DNA from: Pristionchus mayeri
Taxonomy: Eukaryota; Nematoda; Chromadorea; Rhabditida; Neodiplogasteridae
Length of the DNA: 64,000 nt
Reading direction: 5' to 3'
Assembly (NCBI GenBank): GCA_036245805.1
Contig: BTRK01000004.1
Span: forward strand, 33,899,541 to 33,963,540
The position numbers and the translations under genes are program-made. Of this stretch, positions 34,090-47,583 are shown piece after piece. The notes beneath the pieces are model-generated. The model was not told where the DNA came from. It did no database searches and saw only the letters and a list, made by a program, of their open reading frames with translations. How positions within the stretch are numbered: the first letter of the stretch is position 1; every line of letters begins with the position of its first letter.

Positions 34090-37000
34090 ATGGCTTGAGC
34101 TCTGCTATTTCCTCGGGTATAGTCGCAAAAGTTTCGACTTCTGCGACTGTAGGCGAGTCGTTACCGCTTGGCTCGCCTGTTCAATGGAGGTGCTGTTGAG
34201 GATATCCAAACGCATTCACACCACTATCTTCTCTATCCGTTCAATTCTCCCCTGATCCTCTAGCTCCTCCTTAGTTGTGTCTTAAGTTCTTTCTCAATCT
34301 CTTCCTCAACTGTTCCCCATATTGTGCTATGGCTTGAGCTCTGCTATTTCCTCGGGTATAGTCGCAAAAGTTTCGACTTCTGCGACTGTAGGCGAGTCGT
34401 TACCGCTTGGCTCGCCTGTTCAATGGAGGTGCTGTTGAGGATATCCAAACGCATTCACACCACTATCTTCTCTATCCGTTCAATTCTCCCCTGATCCTCT
34501 AGCTAATCCTTAGTTGTGTCTTTAGTTCTTTCTCAATCTCTTCCTCAACTGTTCCCCACATTGTGCTATGGCTTGAGCTCTGCTATTTCCTCGGGTATAG
34601 TCGCAAAAGTTTCGACTTCTGCGACTGTAGGCGAGTCGTTACCGCTTGGCTCGCCTGTTCAATGGAGGTGCTGTTGAGGATATCCAAACGCATTTACACC
34701 ACAATCTTTTCTATCCGTTCAATTCTCCCCTGATCCTCTAGCTCCTCCTTAGTTGTGTCTTTAGTTCTTTCTCAATCTCTTTCTCAACTGTTCCCCACAT
34801 TGTGCTATGGCTTGAGCTCTGCTATTTCCTCGGGTACAGTCGCAAAAGTTTCGACTTCTGTGACTATAGGCGAGTCGTTACCGCTTGGCTCGCCTGTTCA
34901 ATGGAGGTGCTGTTGAGGATATCCAAACGCATTCACACCACTATCTTCTCTATCCGTTCAATTCTCCCCTGATCCTCTAGCTCCTCCTTAGTTGTGCCTT
35001 TAGTTCTTTCTCAATCTCTTTCTCAACTGTTCCCCACATTGTGCTATGGCTTGAGCTCTGCTATTTCCTCAGGTATAGTCGCAAAAGTTTCGACTTCTGT
35101 GACTGTAGGCGAGTCGTTACCGCTTGGCTCGCCTGTTCAATGGAGGTGCTGTTGAGGATATCCAAACGCATTCACACCACTATCTTCTCTATCCGTTCAA
35201 TTCTCCCCTGATCCTCTAGCTCCTCCTTAGTTGTGTCTTTAGTTCTTTCTCAATCTCTTTCTCAACTGTTCCCCACATTGTGCTATGGCTTGAGCTCTGC
35301 TATTTCCTCGGGTATAGTCGCAAAAGTTTCGACTTCTGCGACTGTAGGCGAGTCGTTACCGCTTGACTCGCCTGTTCGATGGAGGTGCTGTTGAGGATAT
35401 CCAAACGCATTCACACCACTATCTTCTCTATCCGTTCAATTCTCCCCAGATCCTCTAGCTCCTCCTTAGTTGTGTCTTTAGTTCTTTCTCAATCTCTTCC
35501 TCAACTGTTCCCCACATTGTGCTATGGCTTGAGCTCTGCTATTTCCTCGGGTATAGTCGCAAAAGTTTCGACTTCTGTGACTGTATGTGAGTCGTTACCG
35601 CTTGGCTCGCCTGTTCAATGGAGGTGCATGTTGAGGATATCCAAACGCATTCACACCACTATCTTCTCTATCGGTTCAATTCTCCCCTGATCCTCTAGCT
35701 CCTCCTTAGTTGTGTCTTTAGTTCTTTCTCAATCTCTTCCTGAATAGTTCCCCATATTGTTTTATGGCTTGAGCTCTGCTATTTCCTCGGGTATAGTCGC
35801 AAAAGTTTCGACTTCTGCGACTGTAGGCGAGTCGTTACCGCTTGGCTCGCCTGTTCAATGGAGGTGCTGTTGAGGATATCCAAACGCATTCACACCACTA
35901 TCTTCTCTATCCGTTCAATTCTCCCCTGATCCTCTAGCTCCTCCTTAGTTGTGTCTTAAGTTCTTTCTCAATCTCTTCCTCAACTGTTCCCCATATTGTG
36001 CTATGGCTTGAGCTCTGCTATTTCCTCGGGTATAGTCGCAAAAGTTTCGACTTCTGCGACTGTAGGCGAGTCGTTACCGCTTGGCTCGCCTGTTCAATGG
36101 AGGTGCTGTTGAGGATATCCAAACGCATTCACACCACTATCTTCTCTATCCGTTCAATTCTCCCCTGATCCTCTAGCTAATCCTTAGTTGTGTCTTTAGT
36201 TCTTTCTCAATCTCTTCCTCAACTGTTCCCCACATTGTGCTATGGCTTGAGCTCTGCTATTTCCTCGGGTATAGTCGCAAAAGTTTCGACTTCTGCGACT
36301 GTAGGCGAGTCGTTACCGCTTGGCTCGCCTGTTCAATGGAGGTGCTGTTGAGGATATCCAAACGCATTTACACCACAATCTTTTCTATCCGTTCAATTCT
36401 CCCCTGATCCTCTAGCTCCTCCTTAGTTGTGTCTTTAGTTCTTTCTCAATCTCTTTCTCAACTGTTCCCCACATTGTGCTATGGCTTGAGCTCTGCTATT
36501 TCCTCGGGTACAGTCGCAAAAGTTTCGACTTCTGTGACTATAGGCGAGTCGTTACCGCTTGGCTCGCCTGTTCAATGGAGGTGCTGTTGAGGATATCCAA
36601 ACGCATTCACACCACTATCTTCTCTATCCGTTCAATTCTCCCCTGATCCTCTAGCTCCTCCTTAGTTGTGCCTTTAGTTCTTTCTCAATCTCTTTCTCAA
36701 CTGTTCCCCACATTGTGCTATGGCTTGAGCTCTGCTATTTCCTCAGGTATAGTCGCAAAAGTTTCGACTTCTGTGACTGTAGGCGAGTCGTTACCGCTTG
36801 GCTCGCCTGTTCAATGGAGGTGCTGTTGAGGATATCCAAACGCATTCACACCACTATCTTCTCTATCCGTTCAATTCTCCCCTGATCCTCTAGCTCCTCC
36901 TTAGTTGTGTCTTTAGTTCTTTCTCAATCTCTTTCTCAACTGTTCCCCACATTGTGCTATGGCTTGAGCTCTGCTATTTCCTCGGGTATAGTCGCAAAAG

Positions 37001-37440
37001 TTTCGACTTCTGCGACTGTAGGCGAGTCGTTACCGCTTGACTCGCCTGTTCGATGGAGGTGCTGTTGAGGATATCCAAACGCATTCACACCACTATCTTC
37101 TCTATCCGTTCAATTCTCCCCAGATCCTCTAGCTCCTCCTTAGTTGTGTCTTTAGTTCTTTCTCAATCTCTTCCTCAACTGTTCCCCACATTGTGCTATG
37201 GCTTGAGCTCTGCTATTTCCTCGGGTATAGTCGCAAAAGTTTCGACTTCTGTGACTGTATGTGAGTCGTTACCGCTTGGCTCGCCTGTTCAATGGAGGTG
37301 CATGTTGAGGATATCCAAACGCATTCACACCACTATCTTCTCTATCGGTTCAATTCTCCCCTGATCCTCTAGCTCCTCCTTAGTTGTGTCTTTAGTTCTT
37401 TCTCAATCTCTTCCTGAATAGTTCCCCATATTGTTTTATG
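34090..37440 (+). repeat. Tandem 7-mer duplication (2 x 1674 bp)
   Basis: The markers CTTAAGTTC (34281 and 35955), AGCTAATCC (34501 and 36175), CATTTACACC (34691 and 36365) and the CGATGG/GCATGTTG/GTTTTATGG cluster all recur at exactly 1674 bp, which is seven monomers plus the one-base insertion in GGTGCATG. The copy boundary falls near 35765-35810, where the unit after GTTTTATGG switches to the TTCTGCGAC form. The second copy then runs on, like the block at 31.06-33.0 kb, to about 38.2 kb. Confidence 0.88.
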
Positions 37441-40400
37441 GCTTGAGCTCTGCTATTTCCTCGGGTATAGTCGCAAAAGTTTGACTTCTGTGACTGAATG
37501 CGAGTCGTTACCGCTTGGCTCGCCTGTTCAATGGAGGTGCTGTTGAGGATATCCAAACGCATTCACACCACTATCTTCTCTATCCGTTCAATTCTCCCCT
37601 GATCCTCTAGCTCCTCCTTAGTTGTGTCTTTAGTTCTTTCTCAATCTCTTTCTCAACTGTTCCCCACATTGTGCTATGGCTTGAGCTCTGCAATTTCCTC
37701 GGGTATAGTCGCAAAAGTTTCGACTTCTGTGACTATAGGCGAGTCGTTACCGCTTGGCTCGCCTGTTCAATGGAGGTGCTGTTGAGGATATCCAAACGCA
37801 TTCACACCACTATCTTCTCTATCCGTTCAATTCTCCCCTGATCCTCTAGCTCCTCCTTAGTTGTGTCTTTAGTTCTTTCTCAATCTCTTTCTCAACTGTT
37901 CCCCACATTGTGCTATGGCTTGAGCTCTGCTATTTCCTCGGGTATAGTCGCAAAAGTTTCGACTTCTGTGACTATAGGCGAGTCGTTACCGCTTGGCTCG
38001 CCTGTTCAATGGAGGTGCTGTTGAGGATATCCAAACGCATTCACACCACTATCTTCTCTATCCGTTCAATTCTCCCCTGATCCTCTAGCTCCTCCTTAGT
38101 TGTGTCTTTAGTTCTTTCTCAATCTCTTTCTCAACTGTTCCCCACATTGTGCTATGGCTTGAGCTCTGCTATTTCCTCGGGTATAGTCGCAAAAGTTTCG
38201 ACTTCTGTGACTGTAGGCGAGTCGTTACCGCTTGGCTCGCCTGTTCAATGGAGGTGCTGTTGAGGATATCCAAACGCATTCACACCACTATCTTCTCTAT
38301 CCGTTCAATTCTCCCCAGATCCTCTAGCTCCTCCTTAGTTGTGTCTTTAGTTCTTTCTCAATCTCTTCCTCAACTGTTCCCCACATTGTGCTATGGCTTG
38401 AGCTCTGCTATTTCCTCGGGTATAGTCGCAAAAGTTTCGACTTCTGCGACTGTAGGCGAGTCGTTACCGCTTGGCTCGCCTGTTCAATGGAGGTGCTGTT
38501 GAGGATATCCAAACGCATTCACACCACTATCTTCTCTATCCGTTCAATTCTCCCCTGATCCTCTAGCTCCTCCTTAGTTGTGTCTTTAGTTCTTTCTCAA
38601 TCTCTTTCTCAACTGTTCCCCACATTGTGCTATGGCTTGAGCTCTGCTATTTCCTCGGGTATAGTCGCAAAAGTTTCGACTTCTGTGACTATAGGCGAGT
38701 CGTTACCGCTTGGCTCGCCTGTTCAATGGAGGTGCTGTTGAGGATATCCAAACGCATTCACACCACTATCTTCTCTATCCGTTCAATTCTCCCCAGATCC
38801 TCTAGCTCCTCCTTAGTTGTGTCTTTAGTTCTTTCTCAATCTCTTCCTCAACTGTTCCCCACATTGTGCTATGGCTTGAGCTCTGCTATTTCCTCGGGTA
38901 TAGTCGCAAAAGTTTCGACTTCTGTGACTGTAGGCGAGTCGTTACCGCTTGGCTCGCCTGTTCGATGGAGGTGCTGTTGAGGATATCCAAACGCATTCAC
39001 ACCACTATCTTCTCTATCCGTTCAATTCTCCCCTGATCCTCTAGCTCCTCCTTAGTTGTGTCTTTAGTTCTTTCTCAATCTCTTCCTCAACTGTTCCCCA
39101 TATTGTGCTATGGCTTGAGCTCTGCTATTTCCTCGGGTATAGTCGCAAAACATTCGACTTCTGTGACTGTAGGCGAGTCGTTACCGCTTGGCTCGCCTGT
39201 TCGATGGAGGTGCTGTTGAGGATATCCAAACGCATTCACACCACTATCTTCTCTATCCGTTCAATTCTCCCCAGATCCTCTAGCTCCTCCTTAGTTGTGT
39301 CTTTAGTTCTTTCTCAATCTCTTCCTCAACTGTTCCCCACATTGTGCTATGGCTTGAGCTCTGCTATTTCCTCGGGTATAGTCGCAAAAGTTTCGACTTC
39401 TGTGACTGTAGGCGAGTCGTTACCGCTTGGCTCGCCTGTTCGATGGAGGTGCTGTTGAGGATATCCAAACGCATTCACACCACTATCTTCTCTATCCGTT
39501 CAATTCTCCCCTGATCCTCTAGCTCCTCCTTAGTTGTGTCTTTAGTTCTTTCTCAATCTCTTCCTCAACTGTTCCCCACATTGTGCTATGGCTTGAGCTC
39601 TGCTATTTCCTCGGGTATAGTCGCAAAAGTTTCGACTTCTGTGACTGTAGGCGAGTCGTTACCGCTTGGCTCGCCTGTTCGATGGAGGTGCTGTTGAGGA
39701 TATCCAAACGCATTCACACCACTATCTTCTCTATCCGTTCAATTCTCCCCTGATCCTCTAGCTCCTCCTTAGTTGTGTCTTTAGTTCTTTCTCAATCTCT
39801 TCCTCAACTGTTCCCCATATTGTGCTATGGCTTGAGCTCTGCTATTTCCTCGGGTATAGTCGCAAAACATTCGACTTCTGTGACTGTAGGCGAGTCGTTA
39901 CCGCTTGGCTCGCCTGTTCGATGGAGGTGCTGTTGAGGATATCCAAACGCATTCACACCACTATCTTCTCTATCCGTTCAATTCTCCCCTGATCCTCTAG
40001 CTCCTCCTTAGTTGTGTCTTTAGTTCTTTCTCAATCTCTTCCTCAACTGTTCCCCACATTGTGCTATGGCTTGAGCTCTGCTATTTCCTCGGGTATAGTC
40101 GCAAAAGTTTCGACTTCTGTGACTGTAGGCGAGTCGTTACCGCTTGGCTCGCCTGTTCGATGGAGGTGCTGTTGAGGATATCCAAACGCATTCACACCAC
40201 TATCTTCTCTATCCGTTCAATTCTCCCCTGATCCTCTAGCTCCTCCTTAGTTGTGTCTTTAGTTCTTTCTCAATCTCTTCCTCAACTGTTCCCCACATTG
40301 TGCTATGGCTTGAGCTCTGCTATTTCCTCGGGTATAGTCGCAAAAGTTTCGACTTCTGTGACTATAGGCGAGTCGTTACCGCTTGACTCGCCTGTTCGAT

Positions 40401-41494
40401 GGAGGTGCTGTTGAGGATATCCAAACGCATTCACACCACTATCTTCTCTATCCGTTCAATTCTCCCCTGATCCTCTAGCTCCTCCTTAGTTGTGTCTTTA
40501 GTTCTTTCTCAATCTCTTCCTCAACTGTTCCCCACATTGTGCTATGGCTTGAGCTCTGCTATTTCCTCGGGTATAGTCGCAAAAGTTTCGACTTCTGTGA
40601 CTGTAGGCGAGTCGTTACCGCTTGGCTCGCCTGTTCAATGGAGGTGCTGTTGAGGATATCCAAACGCATTCACACCACTATCTTCTCTATCCGTTCAATT
40701 CTCCCCTGATCCTCTAGCTCCTCCTTAGTTGTGTCTTTAGTTCTTTCTCAATCTCTTTCTCAACTGTTCCCCACATTGTGCTATGGCTTGAGCTCTGCTA
40801 TTTCCTCGGGTATAGTCGCAAAAGTTTCGACTTCTGCGACTGTAGGCGAGTCGTTACCGCTTGGCTCGCCTGTTCAATGGAGGTGCTGTTGAGGATATCC
40901 AAACGCATTCACACCACTATCTTCTCTATCCGTTCAATTCTCCCCAGATCCTCTAGCTCCTCCTTAGTTGTGTCTTTAGTTCTTTCTCAATCTCTTCCTC
41001 AACTGTTCCCCACATTGTGCTATGGCTTGAGCTCTGCTATTTCCTCGGGTATAGTCGCAAAAGTTTCGACTTCTGTGACTGTAGGCGAGTCGTTACCGCT
41101 TGGCTCGCCTGTTCAATGGAGGTGCTGTTGAGGATATCCAAACGCATTCACACCACTATCTTCTCTATCCGTTCAATTCTCCCCTGATCCTCTAGCTCCT
41201 CCTTAGTTGTGTCTTTAGTTCTTTCTCAATCTCTTTCTCAACTGTTCCCCACATTGTGCTATGGCTTGAGCTCTGCTATTTCCTCGGGTATAGTCGCAAA
41301 AGTTTCGACTTCTGTGACTATAGGCGAGTCGTTACCGCTTGGCTCGCCTGTTCAATGGAGGTGCTGTTGAGGATATCCAAACGCATTCACACCACTATCT
41401 TCTCTATCCGTTCAATTCTCCCCTGATCCTCTAGCTCCTCCTTAGTTGTGTCTTTAGTTCTTTCTCAATCTCTTTCTCAACTGTTCCCCACATT
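37441..41494 (+). repeat. Satellite block including a run of TTCGATGG monomers
   Basis: About seven successive units from 38960 to 40400 carry CTGTTCGATGGAGG in place of TTCAATGG. Two of the surrounding units have AAAACATTCGAC (39151 and 39868, 717 bp apart). One unit near 40390 also has CTTGACTCGCC, as at 31784, 35363 and 37037. Confidence 0.8.
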
Positions 41495-44400
41495 GTGCTA
41501 TGGCTTGAGCACTGCTATTTCCTCGGGCATAGTCGCAAAAGTTTCGACTTCTGCGACTGTAGGCGAGTCGTTACCGCTTGGCTCGCCTGTTCAATGGAGG
41601 TGCTGTTGAGGATATCCAAACGCATTCACACCACTATCTTCTCTATCCGTTCAATTCTCCCCAGATCCTCTAGCTCCTCCTTAGTTGTGTCTTTAGTTCT
41701 TTCTCAATCTCTTCCTCAACTGTTCCCCACATTGTGCTATGGCTTGAGCTCTGCTATTTCCTCGGGTATAGTCGCAAAAGTTTCGACTTCTGTGACTGTA
41801 GGCGAGTCGTTACCGCTTGGCTCGCCTGTTCAATGGAGGTGCTGTTGAGGATATCCAAACGCATTCACACCACTATCTTCTCTATCCGTTCAATTCTCCC
41901 CTGATCCTCTAGCTCCTCCTTAGTTGTGTCTTTAGTTCTTTCTCAATCTCTTTCTCAACTGTTCCCCACATTGTGCTATGGCTTGAGCTCTGCTATTTCC
42001 TCGGGTATAGTCGCAAAAGTTTCGACTTCTGTGACTGTAGGCGAGTCGTTACCGCTTGGCTCGCCTGTTCAATGGAGGTGCTGTTGAGGATATCCAAACG
42101 CATTCACACCACTATCTTCTCTATCCGTTCAATTCTCCCCAGATCCTCTAGCTCCTCCTTAGTTGTGTCTTTAGTTCTTTCTCAATCTCTTCCTCAACTG
42201 TTCCCCACATTGTGCTATGGCTTGAGCTCTGCTATTTCCTCGGGTATAGTCGCAAAAGTTTCGACTTCTGTGACTGTAGGCGAGTCGTTACCGCTTGGCT
42301 CGCCTGTTCAATGGAGGTGCTGTTGAGGATATCCAAACGCATTCACACCACTATCTTCTCTATCCGTTCAATTCTCCCCAGATCCTCTAGCTCCTCCTTA
42401 GTTGTGTCTTTAGTTCTTTCTCAATCTCTTTCTCAACTGTTCCCCACATTGTGCTATGGCTTGAGCTCTGCTATTTCCTCGGGTATAGTCGCAAAAGTTT
42501 CGACTTCTGTGACTGTAGGCGAGTCGTTACCGCTTGGCTCGCCTGTTCAATGGAGGTGCTGTTGAGGATATCCAAACGCATTCACACCACTATCTTCTCT
42601 ATCCGTTCAATTCTCCCCAGATCCTCTAGCTCCTCCTTAGTTGTGTCTTTAGTTCTTTCTCAATCTCTTCCTCAACTGTTCCCCACATTGTGCTATGGCT
42701 TGAGCTCTGCTATTTCCTCGGGTATAGTCGCAAAAGTTTCGACTTCTGTGACTGTAGGCGAGTCGTTACCGCTTGGCTCGCCTGTTCAATGGAGGTGCTG
42801 TTGAGGATATCCAAACGCATTCACACCACTATCTTCTCTATCCGTTCAATTCTCCCCAGATCCTCTAGCTCCTCCTTAGTTGTGTCTTTAGTTCTTTCTC
42901 AATCTCTTCCTCAACTGTTCCCCATATTGTGCTATGGCTTGAGCTCTGCTATTTCCTCGGGTATAGTCGCAAAACATTCGACTTCTGTGACTGTAGGCGA
43001 GTCGTTACCGCTTGGCTCGCCTGTTCAATGGAGGTGCTGTTGAGGATATCCAAACGCATTCACACCACTATCTTCTCTATCCGTTCAATTCTCCCCTGAT
43101 CCTCTAGCTCCTCCTTAGTTGTGTCTTTAGTTCTTTCTCAATCTCTTTCTCAACTGTTCCCCACATTGTGCTATGGCTTGAGCACTGCTATTTCCTCGGG
43201 CATAGTCGCAAAAGTTTCGACTTCTGCGACTGTAGGCGAGTCGTTACCGCTTGGCTCGCCTGTTCAATGGAGGTGCTGTTGAGGATATCCAAACGCATTC
43301 ACACCACTATCTTCTCTATCCGTTCAATTCTCCCCAGATCCTCTAGCTCCTCCTTAGTTGTGTCTTTAGTTCTTTCTCAATCTCTTCCTCAACTGTTCCC
43401 CACATTGTGCTATGGCTTGAGCTCTGCTATTTCCTCGGGTATAGTCGCAAAAGTTTCGACTTCTGCGACTGTAGGCGAGTCGTTACCGCTTGGCTCGCCT
43501 GTTCAATGGAGGTGCTGTTGAGGATATCCAAACGCATTCACACCACTATCTTCTCTATCCGTTCAATTCTCCCCTGATCCTCTAGCTCCTCCTTAGTTGT
43601 GTCTTTAGTTCTTTCTCAATCTCTTTCTCAACTGTTCCCCACATTGTGCTATGGCTTGAGCTCTGCTATTTCCTCGGGTATAGTCGCAAAAGTTTCGACT
43701 TCTGTGACTGTAGGCGAGTCGTTACCGCTTGGCTCGCCTGTTCAATGAAGGTGCTGTTGAGGATATCCAAACGCATTCACACCACTATCTTCTCTATCCG
43801 TTCAATTCTCCCCAGATCCTCTAGCTCCTCCTTAGTTGTGTCTTTAGTTCTTTCTCAATCTCTTCCTCAACTGTTCCCCACATTGTGCTATGGCTTGAGC
43901 TCTGCTATTTCCTCGGGTATAGTCGCAAAAGTTTCGACTTCTGTGACTGTAGGCGAGTCGTTACCGCTTGGCTCGCCTGTTCAATGGAGGTGCTGTTGAG
44001 GATATCCAAACGCATTCACACCACTATCTTCTCTATCCGTTCAATTCTCCCCAGATCCTCTAGCTCCTCCTTAGTTGTGTCTTTAGTTCTTTCTCAATCT
44101 CTTCCTCAACTGTTCCCCACATTGTGCTATGGCTTGAGCTCTGCTATTTCCTCGGGTATAGTCGCAAAAGTTTCGACTTCTGTGACTGTAGGCGAGTCGT
44201 TACCGCTTGGCTCGCCTGTTCAATGGAGGTGCTGTTGAGGATATCCAAACGCATTCACACCACTATCTTCTCTATCCGTTCAATTCTCCCCAGATCCTCT
44301 AGCTCCTCCTTAGTTGTGTCTTTAGTTCTTTCTCAATCTCTTCCTCAACTGTTCCCCATATTGTGCTATGGCTTGAGCTCTGCTATTTCCTCGGGTATAG

Positions 44401-47400
44401 TCGCAAAACATTCGACTTCTGTGACTGTAGGCGAGTCGTTACCGCTTGGCTCGCCTGTTCAATGGAGGTGCTGTTGAGGATATCCAAACGCATTCACACC
44501 ACTATCTTCTCTATCCGTTCAATTCTCCCCTGATCCTCTAGCTCCTCCTTAGTTGTGTCTTTAGTTCTTTCTCAATCTCTTTCTCAACTGTTCCCCACAT
44601 TGTGCTATGGCTTGAGCACTGCTATTTCCTCGGGCATAGTCGCAAAAGTTTCGACTTCTGCGACTGTAGGCGAGTCGTTACCGCTTGGCTCGCCTGTTCA
44701 ATGGAGGTGCTGTTGAGGATATCCAAACGCATTCACACCACTATCTTCTCTATCCGTTCAATTCTCCCCAGATCCTCTAGCTCCTCCTTAGTTGTGTCTT
44801 TAGTTCTTTCTCAATCTCTTCCTCAACTGTTCCCCACATTGTGCTATGGCTTGAGCTCTGCTATTTCCTCGGGTATAGTCGCAAAAGTTTCGACTTCTGC
44901 GACTGTAGGCGAGTCGTTACCGCTTGGCTCGCCTGTTCAATGGAGGTGCTGTTGAGGATATCCAAACGCATTCACACCACTATCTTCACTATCCGTTCAA
45001 TTCTCCCCTGATCCTCTAGCTCCTCCGTAGTTGTGTCTTTAGTTCTTTCTCAATCTCTTCCTCAAGTGTTCCCCATATTGTGCTATGGCTTGAGCTCTGC
45101 TATTTCCTCGGGTATAGTCGCAAAAGTTTCGACTTCTGTGACTGTAGGCGAGTCGTTACCGCTTGGCTCGCCTGTTCAATGGAGGTGCTGTTGAGGATAT
45201 CCAAACGCATTCACACCACTATCTTCTCTATCCGTTCAATTCTCCCCTGATCCTCTAGCTCCTCCTTAGTTGTGTCTTTAGTTCTTTCTCAATCTCTTTC
45301 TCAACTGTTCCCCACATTGTGCTATGGCTTGAGCTCTGCTATTTCCTCGGGTATAGTCGCAAAAGTTTCGACTTCTGTGACTGTAGGCGAGTCGTTACCG
45401 CTTGGCTCGCCTGTTCAATGGAGGTGCTGTTGAGGATATCCAAACGCATTCACACCACTATCTTCTCTATCCGTTCAATTCTCCCCAGATCCTCTAGCTC
45501 CTCCTTAGTTGTGTCTTTAGTTCTTTCTCAATCTCTTCCTCAACTGTTCCCCACATTGTGCTATGGCTTGAGCTCTGCTATTTCCTCGGGTATAGTCGCA
45601 AAAGTTTCGACTTCTGTGACTGTAGGCGAGTCGTTACCGCTTGGCTCGCCTGTTCAATGGAGGTGCTGTTGAGGATATCCAAACGCATTCACACCACTAT
45701 CTTCTCTATCCGTTCAATTCTCCCCAGATCCTCTAGCTCCTCCTTAGTTGTGTCTTTAGTTCTTTCTCAATCTCTTCCTCAACTGTTCCCCACATTGTGC
45801 TATGGCTTGAGCTCTGCTATTTCCTCGGGTATAGTCGCAAAAGTTTCGACTTCTGTGACTGTAGGCGAGTCGTTACCGCTTGGCTCGCCTGTTCAATGGA
45901 GGTGCTGTTGAGGATATCCAAACGCATTCACACCACTATCTTCTCTATCCGTTCAATTCTCCCCTGATCCTCTAGCTCCTCCTTAGTTGTGTCTTTAGTT
46001 CTTTCTCAATCTCTTTCTCAACTGTTCCCCACATTGTGCTATGGCTTGAGCTCTGCTATTTCCTCGGGTATAGTCGCAAAAGTTTCGACTTCTGTGACTA
46101 TAGGCGAGTCGTTACCGCTTGGCTCGCCTGTTCAATGGAGGTGCTGTTGAGGATATCCAAACGCATTCACACCACTATCTTCTCTATCCGTTCAATTCTC
46201 CCCTGATCCTCTAGCTCCTCCTTAGTTGTGTCTTTAGTTCTTTCTCAATCTCTTTCTCAACTGTTCCCCACATTGTGCTATGGCTTGAGCACTGCTATTT
46301 CCTCGGGCATAGTCGCAAAAGTTTCGACTTCTGCGACTGTAGGCGAGTCGTTACCGCTTGGCTCGCCTGTTCAATGGAGGTGCTGTTGAGGATATCCAAA
46401 CGCATTCACACCACTATCTTCTCTATCCGTTCAATTCTCCCCAGATCCTCTAGCTCCTCCTTAGTTGTGTCTTTAGTTCTTTCTCAATCTCTTCCTCAAC
46501 TGTTCCCCACATTGTGCTATGGCTTGAGCTCTGCTATTTCCTCGGGTATAGTCGCAAAAGTTTCGACTTCTGCGACTGTAGGCGAGTCGTTACCGCTTGG
46601 CTCGCCTGTTCAATGGAGGTGCTGTTGAGGATATCCAAACGCATTCACACCACTATCTTCTCTATCCGTTCAATTCTCCCCTGATCCTCTAGCTCCTCCT
46701 TAGTTGTGTCTTTAGTTCTTTCTCAATCTCTTTCTCAACTGTTCCCCACATTGTGCTATGGCTTGAGCTCTGCTATTTCCTCGGGTATAGTCGCAAAAGT
46801 TTCGACTTCTGTGACTGTAGGCGAGTCGTTACCGCTTGGCTCGCCTGTTCAATGGAGGTGCTGTTGAGGATATCCAAACGCATTCACACCACTATCTTCT
46901 CTATCCGTTCAATTCTCCCCAGATCCTCTAGCTCCTCCTTAGTTGTGTCTTTAGTTCTTTCTCAATCTCTTCCTCAACTGTTCCCCACATTGTGCTATGG
47001 CTTGAGCTCTGCTATTTCCTCGGGTATAGTCGCAAAAGTTTCGACTTCTGTGACTGTAGGCGAGTCGTTACCGCTTGGCTCGCCTGTTCAATGGAGGTGC
47101 TGTTGAGGATATCCAAACGCATTCACACCACTATCTTCTCTATCCGTTCAATTCTCCCCAGATCCTCTAGCTCCTCCTTAGTTGTGTCTTTAGTTCTTTC
47201 TCAATCTCTTCCTCAACTGTTCCCCACATTGTGCTATGGCTTGAGCTCTGCTATTTCCTCGGGTATAGTCGCAAAAGTTTCGACTTCTGTGACTGTAGGC
47301 GAGTCGTTACCGCTTGGCTCGCCTGTTCAATGGAGGTGCTGTTGAGGATATCCAAACGCATTCACACCACTATCTTCTCTATCCGTTCAATTCTCCCCTG

Positions 47401-47583
47401 ATCCTCTAGCTCCTCCTTAGTTGTGTCTTTAGTTCTTTCTCAATCTCTTTCTCAACTGTTCCCCACATTGTGCTATGGCTTGAGCTCTGCTATTTCCTCG
47501 GGTATAGTCGCAAAAGTTTCGACTTCTGTGACTATAGGCGAGTCGTTACCGCTTGGCTCGCCTGTACAATGGAGGTGCTGTTG
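41495..47583 (+). repeat. 6/7-mer HOR marked by GAGCACTGC/GGGCATAG units
   Basis: The doubly marked monomer starts at 41495, 43168, 44602 and 46275, giving periods of 1673, 1434 and 1673 bp (7, 6 and 7 monomers). Each is followed by CCCCAGATCC and CTTCCTCAACTG units. AAAACATTCGAC recurs at 42975 and 44409. The monomer segment at 44985-45085 is foreign to the block. Confidence 0.85.
44985..45085 (+). repeat. Left-end-type monomer segment inside the 45-kb block
   Basis: CTTCACTATCC, CTCCGTAG and CTCAAGTGTTCC occur together here and otherwise only near 3905-4000 and 4862-4960. CTCCGTAG and CTCAAGTG are absent from all other units right of about 22.1 kb. About 100 bp appear identical to the left-end units. 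Confidence 0.8.
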
